A stretch of DNA of 42,459 nt from Fimbriiglobus sp. Lineage in GTDB: Bacteria > Planctomycetota > Planctomycetia > Gemmatales > Gemmataceae. Below the pieces are notes generated by a model that searched no databases, was not told the origin of the DNA, and was given only the letters and a program-made list of their open reading frames with translations. The position numbers and the translations under genes are program-made. How positions within the stretch are numbered: the first letter of the stretch is position 1; each line of letters opens with the position of its first letter. Location: the NCBI GenBank assembly GCA_025459365.1, contig JALOQR010000007.1, positions 1 to 42,459 on the forward strand. Direction: 5' to 3'. Shown here piece by piece: positions 25,583-34,797 of the stretch.

Positions 25583-28075
25583 TCAGCTCCCGGGTTTCTT
25601 GCGGTAGACGAACGAGTCGGAGGTCAGCAGCGACACGACGACGGCGTTGAAGCTGCCTCCGCTCTTCAGGTAGGCTTGGTCGGCGTCGATCAGCGTTCGC
25701 GAGTCGGACGGCAGTTCGTTGCGGCCCATGAAGAAGCGGAAGGCGTGGCGGATGATCGACTGCCGCACGCGGTCCGACTTGACCAGCCGGTCGATCAGGT
25801 CGAACGAGTCCTTCACCGGGCCGTCGAGTTTCGCGTCGCCCGTCCCGGATAGAACCCCCGTCGGGTCGATCGGTTTCGTCTTGTACACGTCGAAGGTGGA
25901 TTTGCCGTTCCCGGTCTTAATGAGGTTGTCCGGGTGTTCGAGCGGTTCGAGCGTGCGGAACCGGCCGAAGTCGTCGAACTGCTCGAGCGGGTAGCCGAGG
26001 GCGTTCATGCGGCTGTGGCACTTGACGCACGCGGCCGACTGCGTGACCGCGCTCACCCGCTCCCGCAACGTCTTGTGCGGGTCGTCCGGAACCTTGGCAT
26101 CGACCGTGATGGGCACGTCTGGCACCACCCCGGCGAGCAGCTTCTCGCGGATCCACTTGCCGCGGCGGATGGGGTCCGACGCGGTGTTGGCGGAGAACGC
26201 AACCAGCCACGCCGGGTGGGTGAGAATGCCTTTACGGTTCGGCAGTGCGAACGGCTGGACCGGCTGGTAGTCGAGCAGGTCGTCCCCGCCGTACTTGCCC
26301 CCCTGGCCTGGCATGCTCGGCAGGTTGTACAGGGGGGAGTACCAGTAATGGTTGCCGTGCGCCCAGGGCAGGACGGTGAACGGCGTGCGGCCCTTACCGA
26401 ACGTGTACTCGAAGTGGGTCATCAGCCGCACGATGCTGTTGTCGTGGTTCGCCTTGCTCTTCCCGGTGGTCCCTTTCGGGTCGATGTACTTCTTGATGAC
26501 GTCCGCGTGATCGACGGCCACCTGCTCGGGGTCCCTCTTCCAGTCGGTGTCCTTGAGCGCCTCGTACACCGCCTTCCACTTGTCGATCTGTGCCGGCCCC
26601 TGCTTGTTGTCGTGCGGGTGGTACACGTAGTACTTGTCGGTGGTGAGCAGCGTCTCGAACACCGCCTGGTCCCGGTCCATCGCCCACAGCACCACCCGGT
26701 CGGCCTCGTCGATCAGGCGGCCGGGCGTCTGCGTGTTCCCGCGGTCGGCGTTTGCGTAATACCCGTCCGCCCGCTTGCCGTCCTTGAACACCTTCACCGC
26801 CGCCGGGTAGCCGAAGAACTCGCGGACGAAGCGGACCAGCCGCGGGTGGGTCGCGGTCGTCGGCGGGAAGAAGCCGAGGGACTTGTCGACCGGCCCGGCG
26901 AAGTACGCCGGGTCGGCGAGCAGGCGGCGGACCTCCCGCTCGTAGTCGGCCTTCGTGGTCAGTTTTCCGTCCCCGGCCGCTTTGAGAAGCTGCGCGTCCG
27001 GCCCGCGGTCGCCGAGCGCGAAGGCGATGGCGTACGACGCCTCCCGCGGGGACAGCGGCACGCGCCCGGCCTCGTCCGGCTTGCCCTCACCGAACTCCAG
27101 TCGGTACACGAACTCCGACTCCAGCAGCACCGCCTTCAGCATCTGCCGCAGGCCTTCGGTGTTGCCGGCCAGCTTGATCGCGTCCCGCGTCAGGGTGAGG
27201 TACTGGCCGAGTTCGGCGTCCGTCGCCTGCCGCTGAAGCACCAGCCCGAATTGCGTCTGCACGGCGGCTGTGATCTCGTCGTCCGTCGGGGCGCCTTTCT
27301 TGGTGACGACCACTTCGAACGCGGCGGGGGCGGTCTTCGGCGCCCACTTGTCTTTCGGGTCGGCGGGTGTGGCCTTCGGGTCGCCCACCTTCACCCGCGC
27401 GGCTTGCAGTTGCTTGCCCGCGATCCACTCCGCGTTGGTCAGCATCACCAGCAGGTGGCTGCCGTCGAGGTGGGTCAGGTCGTAGTACCGCACGCCGGAG
27501 TGGTCAGGCAACACGAACGGGTTGGTCACCCCGTAGAAACCCGACCGGCGGAAGTTGTCGCGCTCCTTCCCTTCGAGCCCGAACACGTCCAGCACCCGCT
27601 CGTCGAAGATCTGCGGGCTGACCAGCCAGCGGCGGGCGGGGGTGAACGCCTTCTCCGTGTTCGACCCGTCGAACAGGGATGTGTGATCGACGTAGTTGCC
27701 AGCGTCCGGGTACGGCAGGCGGTCGTCCAGTTTCGACGCCTTGTACTGGCGCAACTCGGCCCGCACCCAGTCGGCGAGCACCTTCGCCTCCTTCGCGGCC
27801 GGTTGGTCCTCCTTCGGCGGCGGCATCATCCCGAAGAAGAGTTGATCTTGCACCTTGTTCAGCACGTCGAGTCGGTCGTTCAGCTTGAGCGTCTCCAGCC
27901 CGTCGAGCCGCACGCCCCCGCTCGCCTTCGCCCCGTGGCAGTCGGCGCAATACTTCGTCAACACGCCCTGCACGTCTTTCGGGATGGCGAACGGCGGATC
28001 GGCGGCGCGGATCGGGCCAACGACACCGCCGACCGCGACGAGGGCGACCACCGGCAGGCAGTTCCAGACGGACAT
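25583..28075 (-). CDS. DUF1592/DUF1588/DUF1585 protein with cytochrome c motifs
   Basis: The ATG at 28075 with GAGGGG upstream gives an 830-residue secreted protein (signal peptide MSVWNCLPVVALVAVGGVVG). The first heme-binding motif is CADCH at residues 43-47 within a planctomycete cytochrome-c-like domain that also contains FFGMMPPPKED. The central region is DUF1587/DUF1595/DUF1592. DUF1588 carries a second CxxCH (SAACVKCHSRMNALGYPLEQ), and DUF1585 ends the protein (FRFFMGRNELPSDSRTLIDA, then LLTSDSFVYRK). An electron-transfer or redox role at the cell surface is inferred from the two heme motifs. It forms a coupled unit with the DUF1552 gene two bases downstream. Confidence 0.93.
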   Translation of the reverse strand: MSVWNCLPVVALVAVGGVVGPIRAADPPFAIPKDVQGVLTKYCADCHGAKASGGVRLDGLETLKLNDRLDVLNKVQDQLFFGMMPPPKEDQPAAKEAKVLADWVRAELRQYKASKLDDRLPYPDAGNYVDHTSLFDGSNTEKAFTPARRWLVSPQIFDERVLDVFGLEGKERDNFRRSGFYGVTNPFVLPDHSGVRYYDLTHLDGSHLLVMLTNAEWIAGKQLQAARVKVGDPKATPADPKDKWAPKTAPAAFEVVVTKKGAPTDDEITAAVQTQFGLVLQRQATDAELGQYLTLTRDAIKLAGNTEGLRQMLKAVLLESEFVYRLEFGEGKPDEAGRVPLSPREASYAIAFALGDRGPDAQLLKAAGDGKLTTKADYEREVRRLLADPAYFAGPVDKSLGFFPPTTATHPRLVRFVREFFGYPAAVKVFKDGKRADGYYANADRGNTQTPGRLIDEADRVVLWAMDRDQAVFETLLTTDKYYVYHPHDNKQGPAQIDKWKAVYEALKDTDWKRDPEQVAVDHADVIKKYIDPKGTTGKSKANHDNSIVRLMTHFEYTFGKGRTPFTVLPWAHGNHYWYSPLYNLPSMPGQGGKYGGDDLLDYQPVQPFALPNRKGILTHPAWLVAFSANTASDPIRRGKWIREKLLAGVVPDVPITVDAKVPDDPHKTLRERVSAVTQSAACVKCHSRMNALGYPLEQFDDFGRFRTLEPLEHPDNLIKTGNGKSTFDVYKTKPIDPTGVLSGTGDAKLDGPVKDSFDLIDRLVKSDRVRQSIIRHAFRFFMGRNELPSDSRTLIDADQAYLKSGGSFNAVVVSLLTSDSFVYRKKPGS

Positions 28076-28243
28076 GGGTTCCCCTCGGCCCCGGCTGGCC
28101 GTGGCAGGGCAAAGAATCGGTGACATTAGTTTGCCGCGCTTCACCAGCGATTCCCGGAAAAACTGTGACGAACCCCGGAAACGGTGGAGCACCCGCCGGC
28201 GGTGTGAAATCGGTCGGACCGGCCGCACACCCGCCCGACGGAC

Positions 28244-30214
28244 TCACAGCTTTACCTTCCGAGTGCCGGCGGCTTCCTTGTCGGCCGTCGCCTCCACGTT
28301 CTCCAGTTTCACCGCATCCGGCTTGTCGCGGCCAATGGCGATGGTGTACTTGCCGGCGGCGAACGCCGGCGGTTGGAACGTTGGCCCGGTCACGCGGACG
28401 GCGTACAGCACCTCGCCCGTCTTCTCCTCCACCACTTTCACTACCGGGTTCACGCCCTTCTCGAACTCCAGCAGCGGCAGCCACGCGGTCGGCTTGCGGC
28501 CGTCGTTGTCGTCCCAGTTCACCGTGATCGGCCAGCCGGGAAACTGAGCTTTGTCGCCGGCGGCGGCGTCCGAGAACCGCGGCCAGCACTCGAACGTCAC
28601 GGTGCGATTCTTCTTGTCGAACCTGGCGACGCCGTACCCATCGGCCCGCTTCTTCTCGTTGGCGATGGCCTCCGGGTTGGCGTAGGCGAGCAGGCGGATC
28701 ATGTTCCCTAGCCCGTCTTTGAACTCGCCGGTCCACGGTAGCGGGCTGTTCGGCACCGGGTTCGGGCCGGGCTTTTCGTCTTCCGGGTGCCACCAGCGGC
28801 CGTAGATGGTGTTCACCAGCGCCGGGCTGGTGAAGGCATACGGGCCGTCGTTCTGCTCGGTGATGCCGTGCTTCACCACCACCGCCAGGTGCTGGTCACC
28901 GCACAGGTGAACCGCCCGCACCCGGCGGATGGCGGCGAGGGCCACATTGCGGCCGGTCTGCGGCCAGCCGTTGCAGTCCAGGTCGGCCAGCAGCCGGTCC
29001 TTCACCCCGCCGTGCATGTGAACCGCCCCGCAGAACGCGGTCTGCGACAGTACCGCCTTCACGGCCGTTCCGGTCCAGTCGTCGGCCCACGCCGCCAGGA
29101 ACTTCAACTGCCGCTCGCCGAGCAGTTCCAGACCCTTCAGGTCGATCGTCTTCGGGTCGTACTTCGGGTCGTTGATGTGGTCCGGCCGCGGACCCATTTT
29201 CGGGATCTTCCCCTCCGGGCCGCTCTTGAACTTGCGGTCTTCGAGAATGGCGAAATCGATCCCGCCGACCCGCAACCGCGTGAAGTAGACGGTGATGTCC
29301 TGCTCCACCGGCTTCGGGTCCACCGGGTCCGGCAGGTGCCACGTCTGGTGACGCTGCACCATGTTCACGTACTTCGCCGGGTAGAAGTACCCGCCGTCGG
29401 CCCCGTCCGGCCGCTTGCACCGCTTACCGTTCTCGCCCCACAGGTTCGGGTGGCCGACGTCGTGGTCGTCCGGGATGGTGACGGTCGGCCGGTCCTTGAT
29501 CACATCTCGGAACTGCAACCCGAACTCGATCCACCCGGCGGTGTGTTCGGTGTGCCGGTACGTCTGGTCACCGGCGAAGAAGAGCAGGTCGGGGTCGTGG
29601 GCGAGCAGATGCTTGACGATCTCCGGCCGCCCGCCGGTAGTGCGGCTGGAGTTGCACGACATGTTCGCCACCACGATCACATCCTTTTCGGCCGGGTCGC
29701 GGCGAACGGTGCCTTCGAAGGTGGCCTTCTCGCCATGCCGCACGCGGTACTTCACGCTCTTGGTGCCGTCCCACTTCTCGACGCGGAAGTGGGCACTCCA
29801 GCCGGGGTAGAGCACCGGGGATTTGAGCAGTTCCACCCATTGGCCATCGCGTTCGACTTCCAGTCGGGCCTCGCGGGCTTCGCCTGGCTTGAGCGGGTAG
29901 AACTGGGCGGTCAACTTGAGCACGCCGGCGTCCACCGTGTACAGGGCGAAGGCCACCACTTGATCCCGCGGCACGTCCATCGGCGGGGGCGGGTTCGGGG
30001 CGTTCGGCCCCGGCTTCTTCTTCCACCACTCGCCGACGGCGAACGAATCGAGGTTGGGGAACTCGTCGCCGAACGGCTTGGCCGGCTCGGCATCCGCGGC
30101 GACGGCGGCAGGCACAACGGCCATCGCCGTGGCGGTAGCGATCACCCCGCGGGCGAAATCCCGGCGGGTCGGGTTCGGCGGTTGGACCTGGTCGAAGTCG
30201 GTTGGCTCAGTCAT
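28244..30214 (-). CDS. PhoD-like alkaline phosphatase/metallophosphatase, exported
   Basis: The ATG at 30214 gives 656 residues with a twin-arginine-type leader, PTRRDFARGVIATATAMAVV. The metallophosphatase core shows VIVVANMSCNSSR, DPDLLFFAGDQTYRHTE, TVTIPDDHDVGHPNLWG, LSQTAFCGAVHMHG and AVHLCGDQHLAVVV, the Asp/Asn/His ligands expected for PhoD (Ca/Fe-dependent) phosphatases or phosphodiesterases. The N-terminal 180 residues form a beta-rich domain before the catalytic part, as in PhoD. It is the first gene of the minus arm of the island and diverges from the SASA gene across a 307-bp gap. Its presence may supply phosphate release from the same polymer, which is inference. Confidence 0.88.
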   Translation of the reverse strand: MTEPTDFDQVQPPNPTRRDFARGVIATATAMAVVPAAVAADAEPAKPFGDEFPNLDSFAVGEWWKKKPGPNAPNPPPPMDVPRDQVVAFALYTVDAGVLKLTAQFYPLKPGEAREARLEVERDGQWVELLKSPVLYPGWSAHFRVEKWDGTKSVKYRVRHGEKATFEGTVRRDPAEKDVIVVANMSCNSSRTTGGRPEIVKHLLAHDPDLLFFAGDQTYRHTEHTAGWIEFGLQFRDVIKDRPTVTIPDDHDVGHPNLWGENGKRCKRPDGADGGYFYPAKYVNMVQRHQTWHLPDPVDPKPVEQDITVYFTRLRVGGIDFAILEDRKFKSGPEGKIPKMGPRPDHINDPKYDPKTIDLKGLELLGERQLKFLAAWADDWTGTAVKAVLSQTAFCGAVHMHGGVKDRLLADLDCNGWPQTGRNVALAAIRRVRAVHLCGDQHLAVVVKHGITEQNDGPYAFTSPALVNTIYGRWWHPEDEKPGPNPVPNSPLPWTGEFKDGLGNMIRLLAYANPEAIANEKKRADGYGVARFDKKNRTVTFECWPRFSDAAAGDKAQFPGWPITVNWDDNDGRKPTAWLPLLEFEKGVNPVVKVVEEKTGEVLYAVRVTGPTFQPPAFAAGKYTIAIGRDKPDAVKLENVEATADKEAAGTRKVKL

Positions 30215-30521
30215 CTCACCTGTTCCTGGAGAGGAAGCATTGCCACCCGGCGGCCATGCGTTTGTCTCGCACATGGTACTCGACCGTCAGACCGTTGCCA
30301 CGACCGAGATCCGACCGCTCAATCAGGCATTTCGGTTGATGAGACCGCTTGCGGCGGGGTACTGTCTGGGCGACCGTCGCCCACCGGCCTCGCGCGTGCG
30401 AATCCCCTTCTTCGTCTTCGCAACGCGACAACGGAAAGGTCGCGGCCGAGGCGGTGATGACCCCGCGTGGGTGAACTGCGTCCCCGAACGACTTCACACC
30501 CCCCCGAAACGAAGGACCCAC
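30215..30521. promoter_or_regulatory. 307-bp divergent intergenic region of the sulfatase island
   Basis: It separates the minus arm (PhoD-like) from the plus arm (SASA). Both promoters must lie here, but I could not identify convincing -35/-10 pairs or an operator palindrome by eye. No gene was seen. Confidence 0.4.
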
Positions 30522-31631
30522 ATGCTGAGCCTCTCCTCCCGCCCCGTCACTCTGCTGGGGCTGTGCCTGCTGGCCGCCCTCGCCTCCGGTGTGTCGGCAG
30601 AAGACCCGAAGCCGAAAGCCAAGGGGGTGAACGACGCCCTGCCGCGGCCCGACGGCAAACCGGCCGATGTGTCCAAGACGGTCAAGGTGTTCATCCTGAT
30701 GGGCCAGTCGAACATGCTGGAGATGGGCAACGTCGCGGGCGACAAGGACGGGACGCTGGAGTACGCGGTCAAGAAGGAGGGCCTGTACCCGTTCCTCGTC
30801 GACGGCGAGGGGAAGTGGACGACGCGGCAGGACGTGCGGTTCGTGGCCGTGATGGGGAGCGGCGGTCCGGGGAAAACTCAGTTCCGCAAGAACGAGTGGC
30901 TGACCGTCTCCGGCGGGAAGATCGGCGTGGAGCAGGGCATCGGCCACCACCTGGGCAACGCGCTGGAGGAGCCGGTACTGATCCTCAAGACGGCGATCGG
31001 CAACCGCAGCCTCGGATGGGACCTGCTCCCGCCCGGCTCACCGTCCTACGAGTTCAAGGACCCCAAGGACGGCAAGACGTACGTGTACGCCGGGTACGGC
31101 CAGAGCCCCGACCGCTGGGAGAAGGGCACCGAGCCAAAGCCGATCGCGTGGAAGGCCGGCGTACAGTACGACGGCGACGTCGCCCGCGCCAAGGAGGTGC
31201 TCGACAACCTGGACAAGTACTACCCCGGCACGAAGAAGTACGAGGTGGCCGGCTTCATCTGGTGGCAGGGCGACAAGGACCGGTACAACGCCGGTCACGC
31301 CGAGAAGTACGAGCAGAACCTGGTGAACCTGATCGCGTCGCTCCGCAAGGACTTCAACGCCCCGGACGCCAAGTTCGTGTGCGGCACCCTCGGCCAGACC
31401 GACAAGGACAAGCCCGAGGGGACGGAGAAGGCCATTCTCGAGGGCAAGTTCGCCATCAGCGACGCGAAGAAGTACCCCAAGCTCGAAGGCTCGGTGGCCA
31501 CCGTCTACACGCACCCGATGAGCATGGGGAGCAGCTCCAACGCCCACTACGGCGGCAACGCGAAGACCTACATGAACGTCGGGCTGGGCTTGGGCGAGGC
31601 GATGGTGAAGTTGCTCAAGCCGAGCAAGTAG
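30522..31631 (+). CDS. secreted SASA-family carbohydrate acetylesterase
   Basis: The track ORF opens at 30054, but the ATG at 30522 with GAAGGA six bases upstream gives 369 residues and a signal peptide (PVTLLGLCLLAALASGVSA). The catalytic Ser63 sits in VFILMGQSNMLEMGN, the block typical of the sialate O-acetylesterase family. ILKTAIGNRSLGWDLLPPGS, EVAGFIWWQGDKDRYN and a late His in SSSNAHYGGNAKTYM complete the SGNH-like active site. Family members remove acetyl groups from polysaccharides. The N-terminal half of a paralogue survives as a remnant at 23260. It precedes the chimeric sulfatase by 24 nt. Confidence 0.85.
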   Translation: MLSLSSRPVTLLGLCLLAALASGVSAEDPKPKAKGVNDALPRPDGKPADVSKTVKVFILMGQSNMLEMGNVAGDKDGTLEYAVKKEGLYPFLVDGEGKWTTRQDVRFVAVMGSGGPGKTQFRKNEWLTVSGGKIGVEQGIGHHLGNALEEPVLILKTAIGNRSLGWDLLPPGSPSYEFKDPKDGKTYVYAGYGQSPDRWEKGTEPKPIAWKAGVQYDGDVARAKEVLDNLDKYYPGTKKYEVAGFIWWQGDKDRYNAGHAEKYEQNLVNLIASLRKDFNAPDAKFVCGTLGQTDKDKPEGTEKAILEGKFAISDAKKYPKLEGSVATVYTHPMSMGSSSNAHYGGNAKTYMNVGLGLGEAMVKLLKPSK

Positions 31632-31655
31632 GCGGCATCCCGAGTCTCACCGCCG

Positions 31656-33993
31656 ATGCCAAAGTCGAGGAAGAAGGCGGGGGATGGTTCGCGCATCCTG
31701 ACCACCTCATTAACCCACCAACCGGGTGACCGCATCCGACCCCGCCTCTGCCTCTCGCTGCTGTTGGGTACACACGCCACAGCCACCGCCGCGGAGCCGG
31801 CGAAGAAGCCGAACGTGCTGTTCATCCTCGCCGACGATCTCGGCTGGGCCGATACCACCCCGTATGGCAGCACGTACCACGACACCCCCAACCTGAAACG
31901 GCTGGCCGAGCGGTCGGTGCGGCTCACCAACTACTACGCCGCCAGCCCGCTCTGCTCGCCCACACGGTCGCGTCTGCTTACCGGCCTGTACCCGGCCCGC
32001 ACCGGCATCACCGCCCCCGCCTGCCACCTGCCCGAGGTGCAGTTGGTGAAGCGGTTGGCCGCCGCCACCCCGGCCCAGCGGGCGCTGAACGCCGACAGCC
32101 TCACGCGGCTGAAGGGGGAGTACGTCACGCTGGCGGAACTGTTCAAGGAGGCCGGGTACGCCACCGCCCACTTCGGCAAGTGGCACCTCGGGCACAGGGC
32201 CAGGTACGAGCCGAAGGACCAGGGGTTCGACGCCGACGTCCCGCACACCCCGCGGGCGGCGGGGCCGGGCGGCGGGTACTTCGCCCCGTGGAAGTTCGGC
32301 ACCGATGCGGAGTTCAAGGGGAAGGATGGCGAGCACATCGACGGGTGGATGGCCGACCGGGCCGCCGAGTACATCGCCGCCCGGAAGGGCAAGCCGTTCT
32401 TCGTCAACTTCTGGATGTACTCGGTGCACAGCCCGTGGAACGGCGACAAGGATCTGATCGAGAAGTACGCCAAGGCCGTCGACCCGAAGGCCGCCCAGCG
32501 GAACCCCCTGTACGCGGCTATGATCAAGAAGATGGACGACGCGGTGGGCAAGCTGCTCGACGCCTTCGACGCGGCGAAGGTGGCCGACGACACCGTCGTC
32601 GTGTTCACCTCGGACAACGGCGGGTGGGCGTACCCGCCCAAGGCCACCGACCCGAAAGGGTACGAGGAGATCCCCGCCACCAGCAACGCCCCGCTCCGCA
32701 GCGGCAAGGCGTCGAACTACGAGGGCGGCACGCGGGTGCCGTGCCTGGTGTGCTGGCCGGGGAAAGCCACGGCCGGCACCAACGACCGGTTGTTCAGCAG
32801 TGTCGACTGGTTCCCGACCCTGCTGGCGATGACCGGCGTCAAGCCGAAGACGATGCCGAAGGCGGATGAGGTGAACCAGGTGCCCGCGATCCTCGGCGAG
32901 AAGGCGGTTCGCGACACCGCGTTCGTCCACTTCCCGCACGGGGGGCGAGGCCCAGGAGCAGACCATCCCCGGGTGTTGGCCGGCGACGTGGGTCCGTCAC
33001 GGGCACTGGAAGCTGATCCGCTTTTCCGCGAAAAACGACGACCGCTCTGACCGGCTCGAACTGTACAACCTGAAGGAGGACGTCGGGGAGGCCAAGAACC
33101 TGGCCGCCGGGAAGCCGGAACTCGTGAAGGAGCTGAATGCGAAGATCGACGCCTTCCTGAAAGACACCGAGGCGGTGGTGCCGAAGGCCAACCCGACGTT
33201 CGGTCAGCAGCCGAAGGCTGACGCCGTCGGCGGGTGGGTGGCCAGCAAGGACGCGAAGGTGGAGGCGAAGGACGGGGTGTTCGTCGTCACCTCGACCGGC
33301 GGCGACCCGTACATCTCCTCCCGCGAGGTGGTGAAAGGCGTCGGCCGGTTCACCGTCGAGTTCCGCATGAAGTCGGACAGCAAGGGCGGCGGGCAGGTGT
33401 TCTGGGCGACGGCCGACGAGAAGTTGACCGAGGACACACTCGTCGCCTTCATTTCCGACAACGGCGGCCCGACAATGAAGGCGACGTCGGTGAACGGCTC
33501 GGTCAACACCCCCCTCCGCGGGTCCAAGCGGACGACCCTGGAAGGCGGCGTTCGCGTGCCGTTCCTCGTCTCGTGGCCCGGAGAGGTGACGCCCGGTACC
33601 GATGACCGCCCGGTGATCCAGCTCGACCTGCACGCCACCGACCTGGCCGCCGACGGTGTCACGCCAAAGGCCGAGTGGAAGCTGGAGGGCGTGGACTTGC
33701 TGCCGTACCTGAGCGGGAAGGAAAAGGGCACCCCGCACGACGCCCTGTACTGGCGGTTCGGCAAGCAGATGGCCGTTCGCCAGGGCGACTGGAAGCTGGT
33801 GCGGTACGATCTGGGGGCGGAGGGAAAGTCCGGGCTGTCTGATGCCAAACTGTACAACCTCATGGACGACATCGGCGAGGCGACCGACCTGTCCGCCAAG
33901 CACCTGGACAAGGTGAAAGCCCTGCAGGCCGCGTGGGACGCCTCGGACAAGTCGAACGTCGCCCCGCTGTGGGGCGGCGACGTGGTGAAGTGA
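31656..33993 (+). pseudogene. chimeric sulfatase with a frameshift (two genes fused by deletion)
   Basis: The first frame (31656-33050) has the complete N-terminal sulfatase part: VLFILADDLGWADTTPYG, the formylglycine motif PLCSPTRSRLLTGLYP with Cys100, FGKWHLGH, VHSPWNG and FTSDNGGWAYP. At a run of six G (32940-32945), reading must slip by one base to continue with GGEAQEQTIPGCWPATWVRHGHWKLIRFS and LYNLKEDVGEAKNLAAGKPE. The second frame then has a beta-sandwich tail (GGWVASKDAKVEAKDG to GGGQVFWATAD). At about 33420 it runs directly into the middle of another sulfatase (KLTEDTLVAFISDNGGPTMK, GGVRVPFLVSWPG, ELYNL-type ending LYNLMDDIGEATDL). A deletion between two neighbouring sulfatase genes is the simplest explanation. 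The product is very likely non-functional unless the frameshift is an assembly error. Confidence 0.8.
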
Positions 33994-34065
33994 CCCACCT
34001 CTCGATTTCTCCGTATCGAATCAACGCATTCCCGATCCCTTTGGAACACACTCCGAGGAAAATCG

Positions 34066-34590
34066 ATGTCGCACCTGCGAGCCGTAGCGCTCACCTTGAT
34101 CCTGTTCGCGGCGGTCGGACACGCGGCGGCGGCCGACACACCCACGACGCTCGATCTGAGCGACAAGGCGGTGAAGAAACTCGAGGTCAGCCAGTCCCAG
34201 ATCGGGTACACGAGTACCACGGTTTTCTACACGCTGGGCGACCAGCGGGTGATCGTCGTCCTGCGGGTCGAGAACGCGAAGAAGTTCCCGGTCAGCGGCA
34301 AGGTGTGCCAGTTCGGCAAGGGCGTGACGGCGGAGGAGATGGCCAAGTGGGTGAACAACCAGCATTCGGACGGGCTGTTCCCCGACGTGCCCGAACCGGT
34401 GACCACCACCAAGCTCGCCGCCGAAGCCTGCAAGACCGGGGAGTCCAAGTCGCTCGGCAAGGTTCAGGGCGGTCAAGGTGAGTACGAGAAGTACAGCGTC
34501 GAGTTCACGATCGAGAAGGTCAAGGTGAATGACCAGTTGCATCTCGCGGAGTTCAAGGAGAAGGTGAGCGTGTTCGTTCCGACGAAGTAG
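34066..34590 (+). CDS. small secreted protein of unknown function
   Basis: A 174-residue protein that starts MSHLRAVALTLILFAAVGHAAAA, a clear signal peptide. The mature part is beta-rich with Lys/Glu alternation (TTLDLSDKAVKKLEVSQSQ, RVIVVLRVENAKKFPVSGKV, YSVEFTIEKVKVNDQLHLAE). Two Cys residues (about 84 and 126) could form a disulfide. No domain is recognised. It lies between the chimeric sulfatase and the DUF1080 gene on the same strand and is probably part of the same transcription unit. A possible role as a small structural or binding protein is speculation. Confidence 0.7.
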   Translation: MSHLRAVALTLILFAAVGHAAAADTPTTLDLSDKAVKKLEVSQSQIGYTSTTVFYTLGDQRVIVVLRVENAKKFPVSGKVCQFGKGVTAEEMAKWVNNQHSDGLFPDVPEPVTTTKLAAEACKTGESKSLGKVQGGQGEYEKYSVEFTIEKVKVNDQLHLAEFKEKVSVFVPTK

Positions 34591-34691
34591 GCCCGACTCG
34601 GAAAGCACCCGCAGGAAGACCGCTCCGGCGATCGCCGTCGCACCGCTGGCCGTCCTCCCGCCGGCGAGTGCCGACATCTTGGCGGGGCGTA

Positions 34692-34705
34692 TGTCAAGTG
34701 TGACA
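34692..34705. promoter_or_regulatory. short inverted repeat TGTCA-N4-TGACA
   Basis: TGTCA (34692-34696) and TGACA (34701-34705) form a perfect palindrome with a four-base centre about 90 nt before the DUF1080 start. The size fits a dimeric regulator operator, but no family is assigned. Confidence 0.25.
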
Positions 34706-34718
34706 CGGAGTCGGACGA

Positions 34719-34747
34719 GTGGCTGCCGACCCTGGGTCGGCAGCCAC
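34719..34747 (+). terminator. strong hairpin (13-bp stem) before the DUF1080 gene
   Basis: GTGGCTGCCGACC (34719-34731) and its exact complement GGTCGGCAGCCAC (34735-34747) are separated by CTG. On RNA this gives a very stable hairpin. No T tract follows, so it may act as a Rho-assisted terminator, mRNA stabiliser or attenuator rather than a classical intrinsic terminator. Confidence 0.5.
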
Positions 34748-34797
34748 AACCACTGCGGCAAGCCAACCCTGCTTCAATTCACCACGGGTATTAACCC

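Noticed and set aside
24072-25607. 511-aa plus-strand ORF opposite the DUF1552 gene
   Set aside because: Shadow of a well-supported gene; no domain or signal peptide.
25934-28123. 729-aa plus-strand ORF opposite the DUF1592 gene
   Set aside because: Val/Arg/Leu-rich shadow composition and no recognisable motif; the minus strand has the heme motifs and DUF domains.
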